Origin: an uncultured Devosia sp.
GTDB lineage: Bacteria; Pseudomonadota; Alphaproteobacteria; Rhizobiales; Devosiaceae
Reading direction: 5' to 3'
DNA length: 64,000 bases
Assembly (NCBI RefSeq): GCF_963517015.1
Contig: NZ_CAUQDV010000001.1
Coordinates: forward strand, 2,114,001 to 2,178,000
Numbering within the stretch: position 1 is the first letter of the stretch; each line of letters begins with the position of its first letter. The position numbers and the translations under genes are program-made. Positions 55,848-64,000 of the stretch are shown here, one piece after another. The notes under the pieces are model-generated. The model did not search any database, was not told the DNA's origin, and saw only the letters and a program-made list of their open reading frames with translations.

Positions 55848-56989
55848 GCGAGCCGGATCGGCTCAAACTGTTTATCCTCGCCGGCGAACCGTCCGGGGAC
55901 AGGATTGCGGCCGACCTGATCCGTCGTCTCAAGGCGCGGGTGCATCTGGCATTTATTGGTGTCGGCGGGCAGGACATGCAGGCCGAAGGCCTCAAGTCGC
56001 TGTTTCCGATGAGCGACCTGGCGGTGATGGGCATCACCGATGTGCTGATGCGCCTGCCGTTGCTGCTATGGCGCGTCGAGCAGACTGCGCGGGCCATTTG
56101 CAAGGCCAATCCCGATATTGCGATCCTTGTCGACGCGCAGGACTTTTCCAAGCTGGTGGCCAAGCGCGCCAGAAAGCTCGGCTTCAAGGGCAAGCTCATC
56201 CTCTATGTTGCTCCCTCGGTCTGGGCCAGGGCACCGCAACGGGCAGCCAAGCTCAGGCCACTGTTCGAGGAAGTGCTCGCCGTTCTGCCCTTCGAGCCGG
56301 CAGTGATGGAGAGACTTGGCGGCCCCCCAACCGCATATGTCGGCCATCCCGCTCTGGGTGAGCGCATCCAGCGCGCGGTTTCTGAGCGCGGGCCGCTGGT
56401 GCTGCTGCCGGGTAGCCGCGAGGGCGAGTTGCGTCGCCACTTGCCGTTGTTCCGACAAATGCTGGAGCAGATCGGCAATCAGCCTTCGGTGGACGGCGTG
56501 GTCATTCCAACGCTCAAGGCGCTCAAGGATCGGGTCGAGAGAGAGACTGCCGAGTGGCCGGTGCCCGTCACCGTTGTCGCCGATCGGACGGCTCGCGCCG
56601 AACTTTACAGCAAAGCGCTGATGGCTGTTGCAGTATCGGGTACGGCAACCCTCGAACTCGCGCTGGCGCAGGTACCGATGGTGGTCAGTTATGTGCTCGA
56701 TGGACCGCAGGCCAAGGCCTATGACAAGCTGGGCCGGCCGCCAGTCTCGCTGCCCAATATCATCCTGGCCCGCCCGGTCGTCGCCGAGCTGGTGCAGGAT
56801 GCGCCGGACGCCGTCGCCTTGACACGTGACGTGCTCGATCTGCTGGACAATAAAAAAGCCCGCCAGGACCAGATTGCGGCCTTTGGCGAGCTTGGCGACT
56901 TGATGGAGCAGGGGGCCGAAGACCATCCCCGTCAGGACCCGGCGGACCGGGTCCTTTCACACTGGGATCAGCGGCTGCCGAGATCCTGA
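55844..56989 (+). CDS. lpxB: Lipid-A-disaccharide synthase LpxB
   Basis: A 381-residue GT19 glycosyltransferase. LFILAGEPSGDRIAADLIRRL, VLVDAQDFSKLVAKRA-like DAQDFS, YVAPSVWARAPQRA, LLPGSREGELRRHLPLF and SGTATLELALAQVPMVVSY are the family blocks. It joins UDP-diacylglucosamine and lipid X. The gene for the enzyme that makes lipid X (lpxI in most alphaproteobacteria) usually lies between lpxA and lpxB but is missing here. The last 22 bases overlap the convergent gltA. Confidence 0.96.
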   Translation: MSEPDRLKLFILAGEPSGDRIAADLIRRLKARVHLAFIGVGGQDMQAEGLKSLFPMSDLAVMGITDVLMRLPLLLWRVEQTARAICKANPDIAILVDAQDFSKLVAKRARKLGFKGKLILYVAPSVWARAPQRAAKLRPLFEEVLAVLPFEPAVMERLGGPPTAYVGHPALGERIQRAVSERGPLVLLPGSREGELRRHLPLFRQMLEQIGNQPSVDGVVIPTLKALKDRVERETAEWPVPVTVVADRTARAELYSKALMAVAVSGTATLELALAQVPMVVSYVLDGPQAKAYDKLGRPPVSLPNIILARPVVAELVQDAPDAVALTRDVLDLLDNKKARQDQIAAFGELGDLMEQGAEDHPRQDPADRVLSHWDQRLPRS

Positions 56990-58257
56990 TATTCGCGGGC
57001 CGGTGCTCCATCATAGAGCTGGCGCGGACGACCGATCTTCTTCTGCGGATCGGCGATCATTTCCTTCCACTGGCTGATCCAGCCAACGGTGCGGGCGACC
57101 GAGAAGAGCACGGTGAACATCGAGGTCGGGAAGCCGATCGCTTCCAGGATGATGCCCGAGTAGAAGTCCACATTCGGATAGAGCTTGCGCTCGACGAAAT
57201 AGGGGTCTTCCAGCGCAATCTTTTCGAGTTCCTGGGCAACCTGCAGCGTCGGGTTATTGTGCACGCCGAGCAGGTCGAGCACTTCCTTGGCCGTCTTCTG
57301 CATCACGGTCGCGCGGGGGTCGAAGTTCTTGTAGACGCGGTGACCAAAGCCCATCAGCTTGAAGCTGTCGGACTTGTCCTTGGCGCGGGCGATGAACTCG
57401 GGAATGCGGTCGACGGTGCCGATTTCCTTGAGCATGTTGAGCGCGGCTTCGTTGGCACCGCCATGGGCAGGGCCCCAGAGGCAGGCAACGCCGGCAGCAA
57501 TACAGGCGAAAGGATTGGCGTCTGACGAGCCGGCGAGACGCACGGTCGAGGTCGACGCGTTCTGCTCATGGTCGGCATGCAGGGTGAAGATCAGGTCCAT
57601 CGCCTTGGCAATGGTCGGGTTCACCTTGAACTGTTCAGCCGGAACCGAGAAGCACATGTGCAGGAAGTTGGACGCGAAATCGAGATCGTTGCGCGGATAG
57701 ACGAAGGGCTGGCCGACCGAATATTTGTAGGCCATTGCAGCGATCGTCGGCATCTTGGCGATCATGCGGATCGAGGCGATCTCGCGCTGCTGCGGATCGC
57801 TGATGTCGGTCGAGTCATGGTAGAAGGCAGCCATGGCGCCAACCACACCGGTCATGATCGCCATGGGATGCGCATCGCGACGGAAACCGCGGTAGAAATA
57901 GTGCATCTGCTCATGCACCATGGTGTGGCGCGTGACGAGCTGCTCGAATTCGGCGAACTGGGTCTTGGTCGGCAGTTCGCCGTAGAGCAGCAGATAGCAA
58001 ACTTCGAGATAGTTCGACTTTTCAGCCAGTTGTTCGATCGGGTAGCCGCGATACAGCAGCTCGCCCTTGTCGCCGTCGATATAGGTGATGGCGCTTTCGC
58101 AAGCGGCCGTCGACGTAAAACCGGGGTCGAAAGTAAACATGCCAGTCTTGGCATAGAGCGTACGAATGTCGATTACATCAGGACCAACGGAACCCGACAA
58201 CACTGGAAGTTCGTGCGTCTGGTCCCCGATGACGAGTTTGGCGACTTTTTCGGTCAT
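56968..58257 (-). CDS. gltA: Citrate synthase
   Basis: A 429-residue hexameric (type II) citrate synthase. The N-terminal region TYIDGDKGELLYRGYPIEQL is typical. The catalytic residues lie in GPAHGGANEAAL (His), MGFGHRVYKNFDPRATVM (His and Asp) and DFYSGIILEAIGFP. It condenses acetyl-CoA and oxaloacetate at the entry of the TCA cycle. The ATG at 58257 has GGAGAG upstream; the frame to 58329 is not used. It is transcribed alone and overlaps lpxB tail to tail. Confidence 0.97.
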   Translation of the reverse strand: MTEKVAKLVIGDQTHELPVLSGSVGPDVIDIRTLYAKTGMFTFDPGFTSTAACESAITYIDGDKGELLYRGYPIEQLAEKSNYLEVCYLLLYGELPTKTQFAEFEQLVTRHTMVHEQMHYFYRGFRRDAHPMAIMTGVVGAMAAFYHDSTDISDPQQREIASIRMIAKMPTIAAMAYKYSVGQPFVYPRNDLDFASNFLHMCFSVPAEQFKVNPTIAKAMDLIFTLHADHEQNASTSTVRLAGSSDANPFACIAAGVACLWGPAHGGANEAALNMLKEIGTVDRIPEFIARAKDKSDSFKLMGFGHRVYKNFDPRATVMQKTAKEVLDLLGVHNNPTLQVAQELEKIALEDPYFVERKLYPNVDFYSGIILEAIGFPTSMFTVLFSVARTVGWISQWKEMIADPQKKIGRPRQLYDGAPAREYQDLGSR

Positions 58258-58405
58258 TGAGCTCTCCTCGAGGGCCCCATTCCAGACGGCGAGACTGCGG
58301 TCGGCGGGGGCGGAATATTGGGCAGTCACAGCTGCTTTGGACAGGTATCGCTTTTACCCGTCCAAGGCAACCAATGGGTAAGCAAGGCTTACCCTCCGAA
58401 TGGCA

Positions 58406-59824
58406 CTAGACAGTGCCGGTCTGGTCTTCGAGGCGCGCCATGGATTCATCGCGACCGATGAGCACCATGACCTCGAAAATGCCCGGCGAAACGGTGCGGC
58501 CGGTCAGGGCTGCACGCAAGGGCTGGGCCAGCTTGCCGAGCTTGAGGCCCTTGGCTTCTGCCAGGGTCCGCATGGCGCCATCAATGGCCGGAACGGTCCA
58601 CTCGTTGAGACCGCGCAGGCTGTCGGCCATGTCCTTGAGAACCGAGCGGGTCTCGTCGGTCAGAAGCACGGCGGCGGCGGCATCGATAGCAAGCGGGCGT
58701 GACGCATAGATGAACTGGGCGAGGTCGATCAGCTCAAGCACGGTCTTGGCGCGCGGCTGTAGCTCGGGAATGGCGGCGAGGACGATGGCCTCATTGGCGC
58801 TGAGGCCTTCGACGTCGGCGGTGCGGCCGACTTCGGCTGCGGTGTCGAGCATGATCTTGTAGAGATAATCCGGCTTGGCTTCGCGGATATAGTGGCCGTT
58901 GATGTTCTCGAGCTTGACGAAGTCGAAGCGCGCGGCGCCCTTGTTGAGGCCTTCGAGGCTGAACCATTCGACCATCTGGTCGGTCGAGAAGATCTCGTCG
59001 TCGCCATGGCTCCAGCCGAGGCGGGCGAGGTAATTGCGAAGCGCCTCAGGCAGATAGCCCATCTGGCGATAGGCTTCGACGCCCAGTGCGCCGTGGCGCT
59101 TGGACAGCTTCGCACCATCGGGGCCGTGGATCAGCGGGATATGGGCCATCTCTGGCACCGTCCAGCCCATGGCCTGATAGATGATGATCTGGCGGGCGGC
59201 ATTAGTCAGGTGATCGTCGCCGCGGATGATGTGGGTGACGCCCATGTCGTGGTCGTCGACGACCACGGCATGCATGTAAGTCGGGGTGCCGTCCGAGCGC
59301 AGGATAATGAAGTCGTCGAGGTTCTCGGTCTTGAACACGACCTTGCCCTGGACGTGGTCGTCCACGACGATATCGCCGCTCAGCGGGGCCTTGATGCGGA
59401 CCACGGGCGAGACGCCTGCTGGCGCTTCGCTCGGGTCGCGGTCACGCCAAAAACCGTTGTAGCGCGGGGGCTTGCCGGCGGCGCGGGCTTCTTCGCGCAT
59501 CTGATCGAGCTCGGCGGGCGAGCAGTAGCAATAGTAGGCATGGCCCATCTTGACGAGCTCATGGGCGACTTCGGCGTGACGCGCGGCGCGGCCGAACTGG
59601 GAAATCGGCTCGCCATCCCAATGCAGGCCCAGCCATTTCAGGCCATCGACCAGGGCGACGACGGCGGCTTCGGTCGAGCGTTCGCGGTCGGTATCCTCGA
59701 TGCGCAGCAGCATCTTGCCGCCTTTGTTCTGAGCGTAAGCCCATGAAAACAAAGCGGTTCTGGCGCCGCCAATGTGGAGGTAGCCAGTGGGTGAAGGGGC
59801 GAAGCGGGTGACGACCTGGGACAT
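58406..59824 (-). CDS. gltX: Glutamyl-tRNA synthetase GltX
   Basis: A 472-residue class I aminoacyl-tRNA synthetase. The HIGH-type motif is HIGG (17-20) in RFAPSPTGYLHIGGARTALF, and the KMSKS-type loop is KLSKRHG. LRIEDTDRERSTEAA, THIIRGDDHLTNAARQIII and EALRNYLARLGWSHGDDEIF are further blocks. The helical anticodon-binding domain ends the protein. The open frame to 60151 is upstream noise; the ATG at 59824 starts the conserved domain. Some alphaproteobacteria carry two GltX, one charging tRNA-Gln; only one is seen here. Confidence 0.96.
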   Translation of the reverse strand: MSQVVTRFAPSPTGYLHIGGARTALFSWAYAQNKGGKMLLRIEDTDRERSTEAAVVALVDGLKWLGLHWDGEPISQFGRAARHAEVAHELVKMGHAYYCYCSPAELDQMREEARAAGKPPRYNGFWRDRDPSEAPAGVSPVVRIKAPLSGDIVVDDHVQGKVVFKTENLDDFIILRSDGTPTYMHAVVVDDHDMGVTHIIRGDDHLTNAARQIIIYQAMGWTVPEMAHIPLIHGPDGAKLSKRHGALGVEAYRQMGYLPEALRNYLARLGWSHGDDEIFSTDQMVEWFSLEGLNKGAARFDFVKLENINGHYIREAKPDYLYKIMLDTAAEVGRTADVEGLSANEAIVLAAIPELQPRAKTVLELIDLAQFIYASRPLAIDAAAAVLLTDETRSVLKDMADSLRGLNEWTVPAIDGAMRTLAEAKGLKLGKLAQPLRAALTGRTVSPGIFEVMVLIGRDESMARLEDQTGTV

Positions 59825-59901
59825 GGTACCGGAATGCTTGGAGGATTTTGAAGCCGTGTGTAGCATAGAGCCGCACGAGCGCAAGGGCGGGGGCTGGAGC
59901 G

Positions 59902-61995
59902 GTGCTTGAGGCGGAGACGGGCGAGCGCGAGCCGAGAGCTTTGCCGGTGCCGCACGCCCACCGATTGCCGCAGAAAAAATTAGCAATACCAGTTGTTTGG
60001 CTCGAAGATCGGCGGCTTTTCGTGCTGCTGCCCTTTGCCATGATCGCTGGCTTGGTCTGTTATGCGTCGTTGCCGCTGGAGCCGGAAGGCTGGGCGCTGG
60101 CCGCGGTTGGGGCGGGTCTGGCTGTTGGATTGGCTCTCGTCTGGCGCACAAGCATGCTTGACGACTTCTTCCTCGTGATCTGCTTCTGGCTTGGATTCTG
60201 CCTCCTGCCGCTGCACGGGGCGTGGTTCGGGACAGAAATGTTGTCTCGACCGTCTTATGGATTCTACGAGGCCCGGGTCGAAGAGGTGCTGTCCGCCGAT
60301 GCGGATGTGCAGCGGGTGGTGGTGACGGGTTTGCTTCCGGTTACCGATGATCGGGTTCTGCCGATCGCCAAGGCCCGTTTGGTGGTGTCGGGTGCGACGG
60401 CTCTGGCGCCCGGCGATGTGATCCGGGCCAGCATGCGGCTGGCGCCTGTGCCGGGGCCGATCTTGCCGGGAAGTTTCGACAGCCAGTTCCATGCCTATTT
60501 TGCCGGGATCGGGGCGTATGGGACGGTCACGGGGGACTTCGAGCTGGTGCGGCATGGCGAGTTCGACCTGACGCGGGCGGTCGAGGGACTGCGGTCAGGG
60601 ATTGGTGCGCGGATCGATGCGGTGCTGGGCGAGCATTCGGCGGCGATCGGGCGGGCCATGGTGATGGGGGACCAGAGCGGAATCGACGATGCGACGCGCG
60701 ACGTGATGGCGGCGTCAGGGCTGGCGCATATCTATTCGATCTCGGGACTGCATCTCTCCATTGTGGCGGGTGGACTGTATTTTCTGTTCCGGCTGGGCAT
60801 GGCGTCGCTGCCGGGTGTTGCGGTGCGCCGGCCAGTCAAGAAGATCGCGGCGCTGGGCGGGATCGTGGCGGCGGCATTCTATCTGCTGCTGGCGGGTGGC
60901 CTCGCCAATGTTCCGGCGCTGCGCTCGACGATCATGCTGGGGCTGATCTTTGGGGCGGTGCTGGCGGGCCGGCGGGCACTGACCATGCGCAATGTGGCGA
61001 TTGCCGCTCTCCTGATCATCGTGATCGATCCGGCCAGCGTCTTCCGGGCGAGTTTTCAATTGTCCTTTGCGGCCGTGGTGGCGCTGATCGGGATCTACGA
61101 GATGCCGCGGCCAGCGCCAGAGGGCGAGCGGGGCCGGGTTGGACGGTTGTGGGCGACGATCTGGACGACGGCGGCGACCAGTTTCATTGCCGGTACCGCG
61201 ACGCTGTTGTTCTCTGCCTATCATTTCCAGCAGACGGCGCCGCTGGGCGTGTTGGGCAATGTGCTGGTGCTGCCAGTGGTCAGCCTCATCATCATGCCCT
61301 TTGCCGTGCTTTCGGTGCTGGCCATGCCGTTCGGCGTGGAGGCGCCGTTTCTCTCCGTGATGGGCTGGGGGATCGACCGCATGGTCGATGGTGCTGTGCT
61401 GGTGGCAGGGTGGAGTGCGGGCTGGACTGGTAACCCATTGCTGACCGCATGGGCGCTGGTGATCGGGCTGGTGGGGCTGGGCTGGTTTGCCGTGCTCAAC
61501 ACCTGGTGGCGGCTGTTGGGACCGGCTTTGGCGCTGCCGCTGATCCTGCTGGTGGGGCTGGACCAGAGGCCGGACGTCTTGATTTCGGACACGACCCAAG
61601 CGGTCGCGCTGCGCAATCAGGACGGTTATGGGCTGGTCAGTGGCAAGGCCGAGAGCTTTGCCGTCGATGCCTGGAGCCGGCACTATCAGGAAGAGTTTGT
61701 GGAAGGTTTTGCCGGCGCCGGTTGCGACAGCCTCGGCTGTGTCGTGCAGACCGAGAAATTCTCGGTGGCGGTGATCCGCAATGCGTCGGCTTTTGCCGAG
61801 GATTGTGGCCTTCACCAGTTGATCGTGGCTCGCGTTCGAGCGCCTTCGACATGCCTTGGTGGGCAGGTGGTGGATGTGGACGATCTGGCCGGAGGCGGCG
61901 TGCACTGGTTGCGCTGGGACGAAGTGGCGGCGCGGTTCGAAATCCGCACCGCCGTTCCCAATCTGACTAGACCGTGGCGAGTTTTGCCACGGTGA
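59902..61995 (+). CDS. ComEC/Rec2 family competence-type DNA channel protein
   Basis: A 697-residue polytopic protein. The N-terminal helices plus the DUF4131 periplasmic OB-like domain span about 40-230 (ARVEEVLSADADVQRVVVTG). The competence domain follows with GDQSGIDDATRDVMAASGLAHIYSISGLHLSIVAGGLYF and ALRSTIMLGLIFGAVLAGRRALTMRN. There is no C-terminal metallo-beta-lactamase domain with a full active site, only about 150 residues of divergent sequence, as in most alphaproteobacterial members. ComEC moves single-stranded DNA across the inner membrane. The start is a GTG at 59902. Its end overlaps the convergent beta-galactosidase by 29 bases. Confidence 0.9.
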   Translation: MLEAETGEREPRALPVPHAHRLPQKKLAIPVVWLEDRRLFVLLPFAMIAGLVCYASLPLEPEGWALAAVGAGLAVGLALVWRTSMLDDFFLVICFWLGFCLLPLHGAWFGTEMLSRPSYGFYEARVEEVLSADADVQRVVVTGLLPVTDDRVLPIAKARLVVSGATALAPGDVIRASMRLAPVPGPILPGSFDSQFHAYFAGIGAYGTVTGDFELVRHGEFDLTRAVEGLRSGIGARIDAVLGEHSAAIGRAMVMGDQSGIDDATRDVMAASGLAHIYSISGLHLSIVAGGLYFLFRLGMASLPGVAVRRPVKKIAALGGIVAAAFYLLLAGGLANVPALRSTIMLGLIFGAVLAGRRALTMRNVAIAALLIIVIDPASVFRASFQLSFAAVVALIGIYEMPRPAPEGERGRVGRLWATIWTTAATSFIAGTATLLFSAYHFQQTAPLGVLGNVLVLPVVSLIIMPFAVLSVLAMPFGVEAPFLSVMGWGIDRMVDGAVLVAGWSAGWTGNPLLTAWALVIGLVGLGWFAVLNTWWRLLGPALALPLILLVGLDQRPDVLISDTTQAVALRNQDGYGLVSGKAESFAVDAWSRHYQEEFVEGFAGAGCDSLGCVVQTEKFSVAVIRNASAFAEDCGLHQLIVARVRAPSTCLGGQVVDVDDLAGGGVHWLRWDEVAARFEIRTAVPNLTRPWRVLPR

Positions 61996-63922
61996 CGCCG
62001 GCTGCAACCATGTCGGCCGTGCCGAGCACATAGCCACTTTCATCGGCGGCGGGGTTCAGCGTCGCAGCGCCGGCGCCGTAGTTCACATAGATGCGGAAAC
62101 CCGAACGAGTGCGGCAGCGGACTCCAGCGGGGAGGTTGAGGGTGGGCAGATCGACTTCGGCAATCAGGTAGTCAGCGACGCGCTGCACCAAGGCCTTCGA
62201 GCCGCTGGCGCCTAGGTAGAAGAGCTTGCCCTGATTGACCAGGACCGGCCAGCCTTCCGCATCCTCGATCACCACATTGGCGCGGGTTTCGAGGCGCTCG
62301 CGCCAGTGATGCACGGCGCCGCTGCCGCGGACTTCAACAGTGATCTCGGGATCGATGCTGTCGACGCGCATGACCTTGACGTCGAGCAGGTTGCTCGGGA
62401 GGTCGGGGCCCAGTGCCGTCGGGATGGCAAAGTCCTGCGTCTTGGAGCCAGAGCGCGGGCCGATCAGCAGATGGCCCTCGAAATCGGCAATGGCCGAACG
62501 CAGGTCGTCATTCCAGGCAAAGAGCGCGGGAATGGCGACGATGTCATAGCCGGCAAAGCTCTTCGTGCTGGGCGGCAGGATGTCGATATCGACACCATGC
62601 TTGCGGAAGGCGGCATAGAGCGCGCGGACATGGGCGCCGTGCGAAAAGCCCTTGGCCTGCGGCTGGATCTGCCAGGCCCATTCGCTTTGATAGTCAAAGA
62701 CCAGGGCGACGCGGGCCTTGCCCACGGCGCCGCTGAGGTCGAGGCTCTTGAGTTCTTCGGCGACCTGAGACGCCTCGTGATAGGCGGGCGCGGGCTCGCT
62801 GTCGGGGCGGAGCAGGCCGGCATGCATCTGTTCCTGGGCGAAGGGCGCCTGACGCCAGCGGAAATATGTGACGACTTCGGCACCATGGGAGAAAGCCTCC
62901 CAGGCCCAGAGGCGGGCCATGCCGGGCAGGGGATCGGGATTGAACTGGGCCCAGTTCACCGGGCCGGGCTGCTGTTCCATGATCCACCAGCGGCCGTGGC
63001 CTACGGCGCGATAGAGATCATGGTGGAAGGCGGCATTGTCGGGATCACCCTGGCGCATGTAGAGGCGCTTGGTTTCCTCTGGCTCGTCGCTGACGGCGAG
63101 ATGGCCGAGCGGATAGCTGTCCCAAGAGGCGATATCGAGCGTTTCGGCCACGTCGTAGTGGTCGAAATCGGTGATGCGGCTCATGAAATTGTGGATGACC
63201 GGGAGGTCTGGCCGGATCGACTTGAGGATATCGAACTGGACCTTGTTGAAGGCGGCGACCTGATCGGAGGTATAGCGGCGGAAGTCGAGCTCGTGGGCGG
63301 GTGCGGCTTCGCAGACCAGCAAATTGGGCAGTTCAACCTGATCGAAGCGATTGTATTCCATGGACCAGAAGACGTTGCCCCAAGCCTGGTTGAGGGCGTC
63401 GAGGGTTTGGTACTTCTCTTGCAGCCAGAGCTGGAAGCCGTCTTTCGCGGCGGGCGACCAGGAATAGGTCGTGTCATGGCAGCCATATTCATTGTCGGTC
63501 TGCCAGGCGCCAAGCGCGGGATGCTGGCCGACGGCCTCGGCGAGGAGGCGGGTGATGCGGCCGGCTTCTTCGCGATAGCCGAGATGGCTGAAGTCATAGT
63601 GGCGGCGCGAGCCAAAGCCCTTGCGCTGGCCGCGGATGTCGACGGGGAGCATGTCGGGATGCTTGTCGACCATCCAGCGCGGCGGGGTCGCAGTAGGCGT
63701 GCCCACCACGACCTGAATGCCATGGCGATGGAAGACATCCATGGCGCGGATGATCCAGTCAAAATTCATCTGGCCGGGTGTCGACTCGAAGCGCGACCAG
63801 GCGAATTCGCCGATGCGAACCCAGGCGATGCCGACCTCGGCCATGCGGGCCGCGTCGCGCTCCCACCAATCCTCGGGCCAATGTTCGGGATAGTAACAGA
63901 CGCCGAGGGTTGGGGTGGTCAT
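61967..63922 (-). CDS. Beta-galactosidase, GH42 family
   Basis: A 651-residue glycoside hydrolase. It starts LGVCYYPEHWPEDWWERDAARM. The acid/base Glu145 is in WQTDNEYGCHD and the nucleophile Glu316 in WWIMEQQPGPVNW, with DSYPLGHLA before it. A trimerisation domain (about 390-600) and a C-terminal beta domain follow. There is no signal peptide, so it is cytoplasmic and acts on galactosides brought in by a transporter. A gluconolactonase-like gene lies directly upstream in the same direction, so both probably belong to a sugar-use operon continuing outside the window. Confidence 0.95.
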   Translation of the reverse strand: MTTPTLGVCYYPEHWPEDWWERDAARMAEVGIAWVRIGEFAWSRFESTPGQMNFDWIIRAMDVFHRHGIQVVVGTPTATPPRWMVDKHPDMLPVDIRGQRKGFGSRRHYDFSHLGYREEAGRITRLLAEAVGQHPALGAWQTDNEYGCHDTTYSWSPAAKDGFQLWLQEKYQTLDALNQAWGNVFWSMEYNRFDQVELPNLLVCEAAPAHELDFRRYTSDQVAAFNKVQFDILKSIRPDLPVIHNFMSRITDFDHYDVAETLDIASWDSYPLGHLAVSDEPEETKRLYMRQGDPDNAAFHHDLYRAVGHGRWWIMEQQPGPVNWAQFNPDPLPGMARLWAWEAFSHGAEVVTYFRWRQAPFAQEQMHAGLLRPDSEPAPAYHEASQVAEELKSLDLSGAVGKARVALVFDYQSEWAWQIQPQAKGFSHGAHVRALYAAFRKHGVDIDILPPSTKSFAGYDIVAIPALFAWNDDLRSAIADFEGHLLIGPRSGSKTQDFAIPTALGPDLPSNLLDVKVMRVDSIDPEITVEVRGSGAVHHWRERLETRANVVIEDAEGWPVLVNQGKLFYLGASGSKALVQRVADYLIAEVDLPTLNLPAGVRCRTRSGFRIYVNYGAGAATLNPAADESGYVLGTADMVAAGVTVAKLATV

Positions 63923-63933
63923 GAAAGACGCTT

Positions 63934-64000
63934 TCAGAGAGTGATGCGAGCTTCGGGGAGGCCAGCGACGTCGAGATCGATGGCAAAGAGGCTGCCGGCG
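63934..64000 (-). CDS. SMP-30/gluconolactonase-like protein (C-terminal end only)
   Basis: The reverse strand from the window edge to a TGA at 63934-63936 encodes AGSLFAIDLDVAGLPEARIT plus Leu. The pattern G-x-L-F-A-I-D-x-x-V-x-G-L-P-E closes most SMP-30/gluconolactonase/LRE proteins, which hydrolyse sugar lactones. Only 21 residues are visible. It ends 11 bases before the beta-galactosidase start, which supports a shared sugar operon. Confidence 0.65.
   Translation of the reverse strand, partial: AGSLFAIDLDVAGLPEARITL

Overview
The window is high-GC chromosomal DNA of an alphaproteobacterium, most likely order Hyphomicrobiales (Rhizobiales). Devosia or a close relative is my best guess from overall gene content; no marker here proves the genus. 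Support comes from the MipZ division-site ATPases (in place of MinCDE), the clpS-clpA pair, the BioMNY biotin transporter, a DUF1489 protein, CtrA-type TTAA-N7-TTAA sites, and the long housekeeping block rpsB-tsf-pyrH-frr-uppS-cdsA-rseP-bamA-lpxD-fabZ-lpxA-lpxB. There is no phage, integron, IS element or CRISPR array. It reads as ordinary core chromosome with some accessory genes.

Layout. 1-5.2 kb: the end of an SLC13-type permease, an unknown cytoplasmic protein, an outer-membrane barrel protein in a lower-GC patch, an AAC(6')-Ii-like acetyltransferase, and an AraC regulator divergent from a phytanoyl-CoA-dioxygenase-family enzyme. 5.2-8 kb: sulfate ABC transporter sbp-cysT-cysW without an adjacent ATPase gene. 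8.4-16 kb: rimO, doxX, lipB, an orphan FliN-like protein, tRNA-Leu(GAG), mgtE, a 35-residue membrane micro-ORF, a GST and DUF1489. 16-20 kb: a GGDEF protein, a Ddn-like oxidoreductase, a methyltransferase, a P-loop kinase-like protein and an L,D-transpeptidase. 20.4-23.7 kb: a vWA-like protein, a membrane J-domain protein and two tandem mipZ genes. 24-31 kb: a SPOR-tailed D,D-carboxypeptidase, bioMNY, and clpS-clpA.

31.2-34.6 kb holds an unusual set: a PCu(A)C-like protein that has lost its copper ligands but has gained His-rich ends, an FtsX-type ABC permease with a His-rich loop, its ATPase, and a DUF3299-type exported protein. I infer metal handling. It is followed by an alkaline phosphatase with a triple PHO box, a SulP transporter with a structured leader, a DUF1275 protein, a 32-residue micro-ORF and dnaE. 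From 44.7 to 57 kb lies the translation/envelope block, then gltA, gltX, comEC, a GH42 beta-galactosidase and the tail of an SMP-30/gluconolactonase-like gene.

Two families of dispersed palindromic repeats sit between genes: four copies of a roughly 130-base double hairpin and two copies of a roughly 50-base element. Points most worth a second look are the tandem mipZ pair with its CtrA box, the His-rich metal/ABC cluster, the AAC(6')-Ii-like enzyme, the two micro-ORFs, the SulP leader, and the absence of lpxI, lexA and cysA from places where related genomes usually carry them.
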